From NCBI RefSeq assembly GCF_000417875.1, contig NW_006920887.1, positions 187,361 through 251,360 on the forward strand: 64,000 nt of DNA, in the 5' to 3' direction. Under the pieces are notes generated by a model, which did not search any database, was not told the DNA's origin, and saw only the letters and a program-made list of their open reading frames with translations. Positions 30,784 to 42,929 of the stretch are shown here, in pieces; within the stretch, counting starts at the first letter, position 1; every line of letters begins with the position of its first letter. A program made the position numbers and the translations under genes. The stretch is from Pseudozyma flocculosa PF-1. Taxonomy: Eukaryota > Basidiomycota > Ustilaginomycetes > Ustilaginales > Ustilaginaceae.

Positions 30784-33700
30784 ATGGATGCCACGTCGTC
30801 TTGGAGTCCAAGAGAAAGCGGCGGTAGCTACGCGGCATCCGATCCGACCGATGTGGCAGCCTTCCTGAGCTCAATCAACGCATCGTGCAGCCTCGGCCAT
30901 GGCTCGCAACAGGACGGCGCAGCCGCCGCCTCGACGCCCGACCTTCCCATCTCGGCCACCGTATCCCTGATCGAGGCACAGATCGACCAGCTCGAAAACG
31001 CCATCACCTCCACCATCGACCAGAACCGAGACACCTTCACATCCCACCTCGACGCCGGCGCAAAGATCGAGGCGGACCTCGACCACCTCTACCTCGCCAC
31101 CCTCGAGGCCTCGGACCAGATTGCCGGACTCGCCCCCGCCGTGTCGCCGGCGCTCCACGACTACAACGCCGCGCTGGCACAGTCGACCTACCAGCAGTGG
31201 ACCATCGATGCCATCGATGCCCTTCTCGAAGCGACGATCCAGCTGGAGCACGCCGAAAGCCTGCTGTCGAGCGGGCAGGTCGCGGCGCTCTGCAAGCAGC
31301 TCGTACCCCTGCGTCAGTCCATCGCCGCTTTCGAGAACCACACGGGCTCCACAGAGCAGCCGGGAAAGGCCCTCGATCTCGGCTTCCTCTCACATGCGGC
31401 CAAGGCACCGAATCCCGCCGTGCAGGAACTCTGCCGGAGGGTGGTCCAGGTCGAGAGCGGGCTCAAGGAGGTCGTAGACCTGGCCTGGGCCGGCGCCATC
31501 ACCCTGGACAGGGCGAAAAGCCCGACCGCTGGCGCGAAACTCGTCATCCGCGGTACCATCGACCTGGCAGGCCCAGCTGAGGGCAACGCCATCTCGCTGC
31601 CAGACTTGATGGGGGTCCTCGCCGAGCGCCAAGCATTGGCTGCCGGGATTCGAGCGGTAGCTGTGGGCGTCTTTGAGCACCTCGCGCGTCCGCTTCTGAA
31701 CCACATGCGCTCGCCAAGCCCGAGGGTCCGGCATCAGGCTTCAGCCGCCACCGAACCGGCTAGCTTCTCGGTCCGCCCCGTCGAGGAAGACGCCAGGCCG
31801 TCGGAGCCGATACCGGCCATCATCAGCCTTCTCTCGTTCGTCAAGGCTCACCTCTTCGACGGCCTCGAAGATGCGCGAAGCAGGGATGTGCAAGGGGTGT
31901 TTGCGGGAGAGCTGGTCCCTCGGCTGATCCCAGCTGTGCTCTCGACGCTCGATGGGGCCTTGCCGAGCAGCGTTGGATCCGTCGACGGATCTCTGCAAAC
32001 GATCCACGAGCAAGCTGCAGAGGCTACGAGCCTCGAACGGTGGCTGAGGGGCAACGGCTTCGCCGCACCGTCCAGGGCGCCGAGCGAGGACGAAGACGCC
32101 AACGACAATGCCTACGCTCTCGCGCGGTGGGCTGACGATGTCGGCGCACACTTTTCGCGCCGCTTGGCCGGGGGCGCGCTGGACCGAGCGAGGCGGCTGA
32201 TTCTGGCCGAGGGGCAGGGCAGTGCAGCGGGAAGTCTGTACGGCAGCGGCTGGGAGGCCGAGGTGATCGAGGTCGATTCCAAGATGGCCCAGCTCGAGTC
32301 GGCGCTCTCGTCGCAGCAGCAAGCTCTGAAGGACGACGCAAGGGAGGTCGATGGACTGCTGCAGAGCGCGGGGATGCGCGCTGCCAATGCCGAGGAGAAC
32401 CAAGACGATGCATCAGGGTGGGGAGACTTCGAAGAGCCATGGACGAACGGCGATGCCGGAAGCGCCGCAAAGCACAGTGTCACCAACGTCCGCATGGCAC
32501 GGCGGTCACCGCGCCCGTCCTCGTCAGGCAGCTCAGCTCGGCCGGGGTCCAGCTCCGGTCATCATTCCGGCAGCTCGACACCGCGGACCGACTCGCCTTC
32601 GGGCGTGGGGGGCCGTAAGGCCAAGGCCAAGCTCGGCGGAGTGAGGGTGATCCGGCCGCAGGACCAGCTCGGAAGCGGGCCCTTCAACACGGCCGACGTG
32701 CCGATCGACGATGCCAGCTGGGGTCTCGACGACGAGGACGAAGCCGACGGCGGCGTTGCAGCGGAGCCGACGGTGGCAGAGTCTTTGGCATCCTCGACGT
32801 CGTCCCTCCCTCCACCTGTGGTAACAAAGGCCTCACTGGCCAGATTTTCGCCGCAACCCGAGCCCGATGCGACAGAAGACGATCCCTGGTTCACCTCGGA
32901 GCAGGACGACGAGGTCGACAACGCCGCTGTCGCTCCGGTTAAAGCTCACGCCGCCGCTTCAGCGCACGGCGAGGCGCCGAAGTCGGTCCAGTCGAGCTCC
33001 ATGCAACCCTCGCTCAGCCATTCATCCACCTCGTCCTCCTCCTCGGCCAACCTCGCAGCTTTCGCAGTGCAGTCGGTTCCGGATGCAGCTGAAGGCGAAG
33101 ACGATGCATGGGCGCTCAGTGACGAGGACGAGGTCGAGGCCCCGCCTTTGACACCAACAGCCAACATCATCAAGGACGGCGGGGAGCGTGAATTCCCGAA
33201 TGCAACGCAGACGGCTTCGCGGGCGACCGATGCCATGCCCTCGCAGGGTGATTCTCAAGAAGGAGAAGAGGGCGATGATGACCCCTGGGGGCTCTCGGAG
33301 GAGCAGGCTGCAGAGCAAGCCGCGCTGGCCGAGCAGCGCACTGCGCGGAGCAACGACAAGCTGGACCAAGCACGCGACGATGCCGACGACGCTTGGCAGC
33401 TCGATGACGAGGACGCGATGGAGGCTATCGAACAGGCTGCGGCGCCCCAGTCGCAGCTCGAGGTTCGGCCCGAGTCGAAGGCAGAGCCCGAGCCCGAGCC
33501 CGAGCCCCGCAACGATCACGAAGAGATCTCTGCCCTCAATGCCGACCCAACGACAGTCACGCAGTCTGCTTCGCCTCCGCCGCCGCTGGCCGAGTCCACC
33601 AGCATGTCGCGCTCAGGATCTTCATTCCTGCCCGCTGATACTCTCGAAGACGACGAAGAGGATGCATGGGGTCTCAAGGAGGAGGAGGCAAAGCGGCTCT

Positions 33701-35966
33701 CGATGCTCCTCATGGCCCCACCTCAGCTACCCAAGCCGGAAGACGACGACGGCGATGCGATCGCCGAACCGCACCAGAGCAAGGCCGGCTCAGCAACCCC
33801 GACGCCGTCGCACGGGCTGCACGATGTGGCCGAGGCCAACGCCGAGGACGAGGTCGAGGACGTAAATGGTGCCGAAGCGGAAGATCGAGCTGAACAAGTG
33901 GCAGCGGCTCCGAGTGAAGCGGAACTTGAGTTCGCAACGGAGCCAGAGCAGTCCGACCTGGCATTGGAGCCCGTCGAGGCGGATGAGCGGGCTCGCACGC
34001 CTGAGCTTCCCTCCGAGCCACCGACCCACGACCGGACACAACCCGCCGCGACCAACGACTCGAACGTCCAGTCCGGGCCAACAGAGCCTGTGCCATTGGC
34101 GCCCGCAGATGACGTCTCGGGCAGCAGCGAGGCACGGCACGAGGATGCAGCTGCCGCTGCCGCTGTCGACGAAGGTGACGATCCGTGGGCAATTGAAGAC
34201 GAGGACGACGATGCGCCTTCATCCGTGCTCCATCCCCAAACCGCCGACTCGGCGCCCCTCGAAGCAAGCGCGGTTCCGATCGAAAGCAACGCCGATCAGC
34301 AAGGAGCAGATGCAGCAGTAGCGTCCCATTCTCCATCGCACTTGGAAGAATCGCGCGACGAGCCTGCCGAAGCTACGGTGCAGGACGACGTCGACGAAGA
34401 AGACGACGAGGATGCGTGGGCGTTCGAAGACGAGGAGGTCCCTGGCGCCGCGGCCGCATCGCCGCAGACCGCGCTGGCCAAGGCGGCAACGCTCACCTCA
34501 AAGAATGCGTCGACTCGACCGCGGCCATCGGCTGGCCAGCCTGCGTACGGGAGCGCAGCGGCGCACAACTCTGCTCAGCGCAGCGTGGACCGCGCCTCTC
34601 CCGCCCTGGTCGTCCCAAGCGCGGAGAAGCCAGTCGAGGCAGTCGAGGCTACGTCCGCTCCAATCCAGCCACCCGCTCCGATGCCCGAGCCGGCGCCGGG
34701 GGCGGTCAAGGAAAAGTGCACAATCAGCAAACGATCGATTGAGCTGATCCGACTGGCAGAGCAGGTGCTTGCGGACGGATTGCGGCTGCACCGCCAGCAG
34801 TCGTCGGCGGACCGCGCGCCTGCCCCGCCTCCGGCTGCCCCGGTGCTGGCAGCAGTGTGCGACATCTTTGATCTGCACCGCTCCCTGATGCCCGTCGCGC
34901 ACGGCGAGGCGCTCCGCGACGTTCCTGCCTTGGCCATGCAGTTTGCCAACGACTGCGACTTTATCGCGCGCCAAGTCGAGCGCATCGTCGCCGAGTCGAA
35001 GAAGGCGTTTGCCGAGGTGCCTGCCGAGGACGGAAGGGAGCTGGATGTCTTTGAGAAGCTCGATGGGCAGGCTCGCCTGACCCGGGCGCTAGGGCAGCGG
35101 TGGTTCGACGCTCAGATGGTGAGTATGCTGTGGTTGGCCGTGGCAATTCTCGCTTTGCCTTGACTTCACCGAACTCTCACGCTCGTCCTCTTCCCTCCTC
35201 GCGCCATTTGCACCGGCAGGCCACGCAAACCAAGACGCTGCAGCACACGCTATCTGACACACCCTTTTCGCACCTGTTTGAGCCGCGGCGGTACGAGAGG
35301 TGCGAGCGGGGCGTCAAGCAGGTGCTGCACACGCTCGTCCAGCTGTCCAAGGCGTGGCGGCCCATCCTGCCGCTCTCGTCGTACCTGGCGGCCATGGGCC
35401 AGCTGGTCGAGGCTGTGCTGCGCCACGTCCTCGCCGAGGTGCTCGAGCTCGAGGACATTGGCGAGACCGAGAGCCAGAGGCTGGCCGACGCCATCAAGAT
35501 GCTGGGCCAGATTGAGGAGTGTTTTGTCGAACGCCAGGGCGAGACGGTGAGTTTGTCGCTGCCGCCTCGTCGGCCTTGACCTTGGCGCCCTCTCTGACTG
35601 CCGGATCATCACCTTCCTTTTGTGATCGAACGACAGACGACCAAGGTGGCCTTTTACGTCCCGAGCTGGTTCAAAGCGAGCTACCTGATCGAGATCCTGA
35701 CTGGTGAGCATTCCGTGACGTCTATTTCAGTCTCATCCAGTCTCTCGGCCGGACAGCTGACCACCTCGTCACCTCTTTCTGCACCGCCGGACCGACCAGG
35801 CTCGCTCGTCGACATCGACTTCCTGGCATTCGAGGCCCACGCCCTCGTCGACTATAACCGCAAGGAACTGAGCGGTCTCATCAAAGCCCTCTTCACCGAT
35901 ACCGCCAACCGGGCCAGGCTGCTCGACAAGATCGACCGCGCCGACGTGTCGTGCCTGCTTCCTTGA
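30784..35966 (+). CDS. DSL1: ZW10/DSL1-family ER tethering protein with expanded acidic-Trp region
   Basis: DSL1 (ZW10 in animals) is a subunit of the ER tether that captures COPI vesicles. Exons 30784-35118, 35220-35546, 35637-35703 and 35800-35966 give 1631 residues, about twice yeast Dsl1 (754). The N-terminal helical region (about 40-330) contains the long coiled segment IEAQIDQLENAITSTIDQNR. The C-terminal helical region (about 1310-1631) has CTISKRSIELIRLAEQVL, FEPRRYERCERGVKQVL, KVAFYVPSWFKASYLIEIL and SLVDIDFLAFEAHALVDY, matching the ZW10-type end. Between about 545 and 1215 lie nine acidic units each centred on Trp (for example EDDAWALSDEDE, DDPWGLSEE, DDPWAIEDEDDD). In yeast the acidic Trp lasso binds COPI subunits, so these are probably COPI-binding repeats. 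The gene converges with the amidase. Confidence 0.87.
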
Positions 35967-36320
35967 TCGATCAGTCGTTCGTTCGGTCGGTTCATCGGTC
36001 GGTCGGTCGATTGCTAGCGTCCATCCCTGCCTCGCGAAGGAAGTCAATGTGGACCCATCCCCTCTCTCGTCGAGATGGAACCTGATATCGATGCTTTACC
36101 TCCCGGGCCGAATGTTCGACTGCGCCTGATAGTGCTCGTCGATCGAGAGAAGATCGAGTCTACATACCGATTCGACCAGACCATCGACGTCGCCATCTCA
36201 GACAGTGCTCTACGCCCCAACTTCCAGGCAAGTACCGCGCAGCACATCCGATACAACTCCTCATATCCTCTTACTCTACGTACGTAAGAATGGACAGCCG
36301 ACCTCGGCCCCCTCGACACC
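35967..36320. other. Convergent spacer DSL1/amidase with GGTC repeat
   Basis: 354 bases between gene 3' ends. A short GTTCGGTCGGTTCATCGGTCGGTCGGTCG array lies at about 35975-36010. No gene is supported. Confidence 0.5.
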
Positions 36321-38696
36321 CTATCCGCGGATGGCGTGCCAGACGGTTTCGGCGAAGCCGAGCGCCTCTTCCTCGCGGTACCTGCCTGCGACGACCTGGA
36401 GACCGATGGGAGCGCCGTCGACGAGGTCCGGGTCGTACTTGTCGTTCCAGCGCCTGTCGTCGTCGCTGTACCACCCGTCGTGGGGCGGCGAGGAGCGCTT
36501 GGGATCCAGCTTGGCATCGACGCTCGATACGGGCAGCGAGATGGCGGTGTAGTCGAGCAGGTTCCACTGCGGGAGAGGAGAGAAGAGGAGCAGCACGGGT
36601 TAGCAGCCAGAGGCGCCACTGTCGCGCTACGTCGCCGCGTCCGGCCAGGCGACTCACCAAGCCCGTGTAGAGGATCCAGCACTCGTCGTCGTGCTTCATG
36701 GCCGGGTAGACGGACGTGGGGCAGAGTACAAAGTCGACGCCGGCGTCGCGCCAGTGGTCGAGGGCGCGCTTGCGGTAGACGGTCTTGCGCTTGTTGATCT
36801 GCCACAGCTCGTAGGCCGACTTTTCGGGCTTGCCGACGCCCGTCACCTGCGGGCCCAGCGGTTCGTCGCAGCCGGAGATGGCCTCGAGGACGTCGCGCCC
36901 GCCGTCGGCGCAGAAGGCGTCGCCCATGATGGCGAGGCCCTGGCCCGGCTCGTAGGGCACAAAGGGAACCACGTCGTGGCCCGCCTTGGTCAGGGCGTCG
37001 CGCGCCACCTGGAGCGCCCGCTCGTACGGCGGGAACGGGTGGACGTGCAGGTCGGTCGACATCAGGCCCTGTCGAAGGTGACGGGGTACGCATCGGTCAG
37101 CCGCCGTGAAGCACAACCGCGTCGCGCCGCGCCGCGCCGCGCCGATGCTCACAATCTTCAGACCCTTCTTGGCCTTGGCGGCGTCGTACCGGCTCTGGCT
37201 CCACGGCATCTCGGGCACCAGCGGGTCGTACAGCCAGGGACGGCCGGCGAGGATGGCCTTGGTAAAGGTCGTCAGGCCGGAGAGGGTGCGGGTAAGCGGG
37301 CCTAGCACCGAGGGGATCGTCTCCTGGCCTGTCGTAGTCGGGGCGGTCGACGAGGATCAAGGTACGCCCACCAGGTCAGCCACGACGACCTCCGATCAAC
37401 GCCACTCCGGCGCCACGGTGACGCACCTTCCATGCTGTTGACGGCGCCCTCGTAGGGGAAGCGGTGCGACGAGGGCCTCAGCCCGAACAGGCCGCACATG
37501 CCGGCGGGGATCCGGACGCTGCCGCGGCGCAACCGGGCGAAGTGCGGGCCATCGTCAGCGCAAGACATATTTATCTCTCTCTGGGCGCAGGAGCGGCAGC
37601 ACGGCCTTACCTTCCGCCGACGTCGGTGCCCACGCCGAGCGGGCTGCCCTTGATGGCGACGAGCGCGCCTTCGCCGCCGCTGCTTCCGCCGGTGTGGAGC
37701 TGCAGCGCACAGGAGAGAAGATGCAAATGAGGCGATGTGCCCTCGGTCAGTCACAGCACGCTCGCGATTGGCCCTGCTGCGTGTCCGAGCCCCTGCTCAC
37801 CAAGCGGTTGTGGGGGTTCAACGTGGTTCCTATCGAGGCGACAGAAGGGGCAGGCTCGTCAGCGTCGAGGACGGGAACCCCGTTTTAGCACGCCCCAAGG
37901 CGCTAGAGGACTCACCAAAGAGCTCGTTGCGAGTCTCTGCAAACTGCAGGAGGTCGGCGAGGGGCGGGGTGGGCGGTTCGCGTCAGCAATCGGTCGAGGG
38001 TCCACGCTGCGATCCGACGACCTGCCGCGCCTCACCATGATGGTCTGGGGCAGGTTCGTCTTGACAAAGGGCACGGCGCCGGCCTCCTTTAGCAGAGCGG
38101 CTGAAGGTGGCGAGCCGGAGGTACGATGGGCAGGCCGTTAGCACTTTGTCGTCGACGACGACGCCGCGGGCTCATCATCGCCGCTCTGACCACTCACTGC
38201 AGACGGCGTCGTGGTCGGCCTGTCTACCAACGTACGACACGTAGGCGATGGTGGCGTCGGACCCCTTGATGCGAAACTGGTCCTTGAGGCTGACGGGCAG
38301 GCCGTGCAGCGGCCCGCGGGTCTTTCCGGTGGCCTGGAGCTCGTCGTCGAGCTCCCTAGCCCAGCGGCGGGCATCGTCAAAGTGGATCTCGGTGATGGGG
38401 TTGACGAGGCGGTGGGCGATGCAAGCGCGTTTGATGTAGGCCTCGAGCACCTCGGCCGCCGTGTACTCGCGCTTGGCCAGCTTGGCGAGGAGGACGTCGA
38501 CGTCGTCGATTTCGGTGATGGCCACCTCGGCGGGCGTCAGCAGGCCGCAGGTGGCGGGGAACGAGACGACGCTCTTGCCGTCGACGGGGGGCAGCTTCGA
38601 GGCCGGGATGTCGTACTCGGCGGGGATGAGGGCGTCGCGCTCGGCACGCTTGCGCGCCACGACGGCCTTCCAGTCGGGCTTCTGAGCGGTGGTCAT
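36321..38696 (-). CDS. Amidase-signature enzyme (acetamidase-like), nine exons
   Basis: Amidase-signature enzymes hydrolyse amides to a carboxylate and ammonia, and the fungal acetamidase group often serves nitrogen scavenging. The minus-strand exons are 38198-38696, 38036-38100, 37916-37943, 37801-37829, 37611-37699, 37427-37518, 37153-37328, 36658-37068 and 36321-36566; all phases fit and the product is 544 residues. The Ser-cisSer-Lys triad is visible: Lys in GLPVSLKDQF, Ser in TGGSSGGEGAL, and Ser split across an intron in GTDVGGS-VRIPAG. Two exons are only 28 and 29 bases. The start MTTAQKPDWKAVVARKRAER matches the family; a longer frame to 38738 is less likely. The C-terminus is GLQVVAGRYREEEALGFAE. 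Substrate specificity cannot be read from sequence. Divergent from CRIPT. Confidence 0.95.
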
Positions 38697-39221
38697 ATCT
38701 TTGCTGCGGTCGTGGCTCGAGGAGTGGGGTGCGGTCAAGCTACGGTCGATGGCGAGGACGGAAGCGGGCCGAAGAGGGGCGGGCCGAGCCGATGGTGTTA
38801 TATGGGCCTACGGTAACCCCGCACTGGCACGGCTAGGGACGGTCCGAAGCCGACGACGAGCAAGCAACCTAGCCTGCCTGCTGGATCGGTACGGTAGGTG
38901 GCCAGCAGGGTAGGCTGTCCGTGCACGCTCGCTTGCAAAACCCACGACCGCATCTTCCGGCCTCCACCCGGCACGGACACACGCGGGGGGCGAGCTCGCC
39001 TCGACCCCACGCCTCGCTTCCTCGTCCCGACCACCACCTAGCCTAGCCCAGCCTTTGGCCTCGCCTGCTTTGCGTTCCCACCCAACCTCCATCGCGCGGC
39101 CTGCCCTCGATCGCCAAAAGTCAAGCCCCAAACAAGACGCCGCGGTAGAGCCCGGCCTACCCGTCCCGCCACAACCTCGACCGCCCCGCCAGCGCACGTA
39201 CCATACCGACCCGACCGCCGA
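38697..39221. promoter_or_regulatory. Divergent promoter region amidase/CRIPT
   Basis: A 525-base spacer between outward-pointing genes that presumably carries both promoters. No TATA box or regulatory site is convincing by eye. Confidence 0.45.
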
Positions 39222-39812
39222 ATGGTGTGCAAAAAGTGCGAAAAGACGCTCTCCAAGAGCTCAGCGCCCGATCCTTTCGTGAGTGCCAGCATTGCAGCAT
39301 CGACTGTATCGCGGTCGCTCACTGCGGAGGCTCACTGGAGCCCCACTGCGGCAGCTCATTGACAACCCAACCATCCCATACCTCTCTTCCTTGGCCCTGT
39401 CTCCCCCGCCCAACGCCGACAGCGTAATCGCAACGCCGCCGGCTTCCTCGTCGCGTCGGGGTCGGGTGCCGCGAAAGCTCCGGCCGCGGGGCCAACGCTC
39501 GCCGCCTCGTCGTCGGGAGGACGCCAGATTGGGCAAAACAAGCTCCTCTCCAAGGCGAACCGCTTCAGCCCGACGGCGAGCAAGTGCAAACTCTGCAAAG
39601 GCTCCGTCACCCTCGACAGGGCTACCTACTGCCAAGGTAAGAGCGGCGATGCACATCGTGCCAGAGCGATATGCAATTCTGGCCAGCTTTCTCACTGCCA
39701 TCTGCTCCATCTTTCTTCTCATCGTCCAGGCTGCGCGTACAAGAAGGGCCTCTGCGCCATCTGTGGCAAGCAGATCCTCGATACCACTCGCTTCAAGCAG
39801 TCGTCAGCTTGA
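39222..39812 (+). CDS. CRIPT: CRIPT homologue, cysteine-rich zinc-binding protein
   Basis: CRIPT was named for binding PSD-95 PDZ domains in animals and is also tied to splicing; fungal homologues are small conserved zinc-binding proteins. Exons 39222-39278, 39423-39636 and 39730-39812 give 117 residues. Conserved CxxC pairs are present: MVCKKCEK at the N-terminus, CKLCKG near residue 74, and YCQGCAYKKGLCAICGK near 90-102; the second junction falls inside the Gly of CQGC. A Gly/Ala/Ser-rich insert (about 20-50) precedes the GGRxIGQNKLLSKANRFSP block. The C-terminus is RFKQSSA rather than the animal PDZ ligand ending in Val. The exon 2 acceptor at 39421-39422 is the least certain boundary. GPM1 follows in tandem. 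Confidence 0.92.
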
Positions 39813-40568
39813 AAGGCGGCGCAGCAGAGCGACATTCATCCTCGACGCCCGGCGGATCAGGGAACCCGCGTACCCGTCAGTGCCGATCCGCTGCCGAGGC
39901 GGCTGGAAGAAGCGTTCAGACGGTCGAATGCTCGCTCCTTGTCGTCGTGCCAGACCGCGGCACCTTGTCCATGCGTTCCCCGTCCCGTCCGCCCTTAAGG
40001 CCATCGAGTCCAGCGAGCCTCCCACTCTGTACCATACTCCCTGTACCATCACCATCATCGACCGCTCCCACGTGTAACCCAGTCATATCCGGCAGCCCAT
40101 CCCTACTCGCTTCGCGGTCGACGGCGAGCGCGGCCAGGCAGTGCTGCGAGAAGGTTGCGCCGAGGAGGGTTCAGCTGCCACGGCCCGATTATTATTGGAC
40201 TGAGCCCCGATCTGTGGTGCGGGTGACGTATTCGGGTCCGTAGCGAGGCGCTGGCCAAAGCGTCGCGAAGGATCGGCAGATCGATAAACGGGGCATCTCT
40301 TCTTGGCTCGGGCTCGGGCTCGGGCCAGGACGGCGAGGGGCCTGGCAGCCAAGGGCCCAGCGGCATGAAAGCGCCGACGGGAAAAGATGAAGCGGGCACG
40401 GATGCTTCCGCTCGCTCGCTCGCTCGCCCGCTCCCTCGTCATCCGTCTTTATCCACATCTGCACCGCCACCGCCCTTGTCTGCCGCCACCATCACCTCCC
40501 ATCTCCGCACACTTTGCACTCGCTCGCACCGTCACCACCACCTCCTCCCCCATAGACACCTCTCTACA
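39813..40568. promoter_or_regulatory. GPM1 upstream region
   Basis: 756 bases between CRIPT and GPM1. It contains GGCTCGGGCTCGGGCTCGGG (about 40306-40325) and CGCTCGCTCGCTCGCTCGCC (about 40410-40430) short arrays. The final 100 bases before the ATG are C-rich (CACCACCTCCTCCCC), typical of a strong fungal glycolytic promoter. Confidence 0.5.
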
Positions 40569-41432
40569 ATGGTCGGAACGCTCGTCCTCACCCGCCACGG
40601 CCAGTCCGAGTGGAACAAGCTCAACCTCTTCACTGGCTGGAAGGACCCGCAGCTCACCGAGCTCGGACGCGAGGAGGCCCTGGCCGGCGCCAAGAAGATC
40701 AAGGACTCGGGCATCAAGTTCGACATTGCCTTCACCTCGGCGCTCACCCGTGCCCAGACCACGCTCGGCATCCAGCTCAAGGAGATCGGCCAGGAGGGCA
40801 TCGAGATCAAGAAGGACCAGGCCCTCAACGAGCGCGACTATGGCGAGCTCTCGGGCCTCAACAAGGACGACGCCCGCAAGAAGTGGGGCGAGGAGCAGGT
40901 GAGTGGCTCGTGGCGTGTGGCGCACGGTCGGGTCTGGCCGCCATGCGGCGGATGCGTGACCCGTACCTGTACGTCGCAGTCGGCTGACGCCTGGGCTCTC
41001 GAACTTTACGTTGCCATCTTCCTGCCGCCCTCCCGAATCTACAGGTCCACATCTGGCGCCGATCCTACGACATCCCCCCTCCCGGCGGCGAGTCGCTCAA
41101 GCTGACCGCCGAGCGCGTGTGGCCCTACTACCACAAGGAGATCCTGCCTCTGGTCAAGGAGGGCAAGAACGTCATCGTTGCCGCCCACGGCAACTCGCTC
41201 CGCGCCATGATCAAGGACATTGAGAAGATCTCGGACGACGACATTGGTACGTCGGCCGGGCGTCCACCCAGTCCGCGGATCGACGGCGATCTTGTGCTGA
41301 CCGGCTTCTCTCCCTTTACCTTGCACCTCCCCCGCACGACCCACAGTCGGCCTCGAGCTAGCCACTGGCGTCCCGATCATCTACAAGCTCGACCAGGACG
41401 GCAAGGTCGTCTCCAAGGAGATCCTGCAGTAG
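40569..41432 (+). CDS. GPM1: 2,3-bisphosphoglycerate-dependent phosphoglycerate mutase, short form
   Basis: This glycolytic enzyme interconverts 3- and 2-phosphoglycerate. Exons 40569-40898, 41045-41246 and 41347-41432 give 205 residues. The active site is intact: phosphohistidine in [10 protein letters not shown], the [14 protein letters not shown] block, Glu in [11 protein letters not shown], and the second His in [12 protein letters not shown]. Compared with yeast Gpm1 (247) it lacks the internal loop after the YDIPPPG segment and the C-terminal extension, ending at SKEILQ. In both respects it resembles the short Schizosaccharomyces-type enzyme (211). Codon use is strongly C-biased, consistent with high expression. 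Donors are GTGAGT and GTACGT. Confidence 0.96.
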
Positions 41433-42929
41433 ACAGCTGCCGCGCGCTCCTTGCTCTGCTCCCCCCTCAGGCGCTGACACTCTTCGTCGGCGTTTCGGGA
41501 AGGTAGAGCCGCCGAATAAGAAGACCTGAAAGACGCCCGCGCAGCCTCGAGTCCGAGTGCACGTTGAGTGTGCTGCTTTGCTCCGGGAGCTGAGCAGCTG
41601 ATAGCGCGAAGAGAGGAACCAGAGGACGACGGTCCGATGCCCGACCGAGTGCAGCGGGCGCTCAAAGAAGCCCTGCAGAGTGTCGCGTGAGAGCCTTGCC
41701 ACAGGCTCAGCAGGTGGCCTAGTCAGCATGGCATCGCCATGCCAGGCTCGAGGTGATGGCCATGCGCCGTCCTAGAAGAACGGCGGCCGTCGACGTGGCG
41801 AGCGCAAGGGATGCGGAGGGCGGTGTCGAGCGAGCGACCCAGCCGCAGCATAGCCAGCTGCGGCCGGGCAGGCAGCGGGTCGGGGCTGTGAGCTCTCCCT
41901 CAAAAAAGTGGAGGAAGCCAGGCAGGCGATCCATCCGATCGAGAGGCAGCATGCATGTCTCTGGGTGCTTCCGCCCGCTCGCTCGGCCTGGTCCCCAAGA
42001 GGGGAGAGCGCGCGGGGACCACCGCCGGCTCCATGGCCACCACCGCTTCGTCTGTCGCAGCTACGCCTGCCTGCGAGCCATCCCCAGCGCAGCGGAATCT
42101 TCTGCTCGCTTGCCGGTCGAGAGCCAGCTTTGCCCGCCCAGCCCTTTGCGTTGACATCGGACGAGCCGCCCGTGCCTCTGGCCCTCGCGTGATTTTTGTC
42201 GGCACAGACGAGACCCTACCTAGCCCAAGCCTCCACCTGGAATGCGCGCTCAGGCCCTCTTCACTCACCTTGCTTGCTTGCCTCCCGCCGCCGAGCGAGC
42301 GAGCGGGCGAGCGGGCGAGCCAGCCTCTCCAAAGCAAGGCGCATCCCCACAACAACCAAGCAAGCCAGCCACCGCCGAGCGGGCAGACCGGGCCTGGCCC
42401 AGTCCCTTTGTCGTTCCTTGCCTCCCTCACCTTCTCTCTGGCTCGCTTCCCCTCGCCATCGTATCTTCCGCACCTCGACTCGTTTCCAACCCTTTCCCAC
42501 CCTCCGACGCTCTGACCCGACACCATACATACCCTACCCTCACCCCGGCCGTCCTGCCCCATCACTGCGCATCCAGGTCGGCTCATCCTGCCAGCCAAAC
42601 GATATCTGACCGTACCTCCTGGCAGGCTCGCCTTCAGAGCTCGCCCTAGCCTCGGAAAGCACACCTTCTCGCTGCGATACCCCCATCGATACCAGCAGCA
42701 CCACCGCGTTTTTAGGCATCTACCCCACCACCGCCACCGGAACCTTCCGCCATCCCTGCATTCAGAGCCTACCTGCCCGCCTGCCTGCCGAGTACCGGTC
42801 GCTCGCAACGCCGCAACTAGCTGAGCCGGGCTGCGTGAATGGCACGCCCTATCCCCTGATATTCATCAACCTCGTACCGCCTCCCGGCGTCTCCTCCGGG
42901 GACACTGTCTCGGACTGGTCCTGGCCACT
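41433..42929. other. Spacer GPM1 to multi-START gene
   Basis: About 1.5 kb, with the GPM1 3' UTR on the left and a pyrimidine-rich probable promoter on the right. GAGCGAGCGGGCGAGCGGGC repeats occur at about 42295-42320. A 302-codon minus-strand frame here is Arg/Gly-rich with no motifs, and I do not count it as a gene. Confidence 0.5.

Noticed and set aside
30784..35118. The long acidic exon considered as a separate nucleolar or chromatin protein
   Set aside because: The same frame continues through three in-phase introns into a ZW10-type C-terminus, and the N-terminus has the matching helical region, so it is one DSL1-family protein.
41900..42808. A 302-codon minus-strand frame between GPM1 and the START gene
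   Set aside because: Lies over a likely promoter and leader; Arg/Gly/Trp-rich without recognisable motifs.
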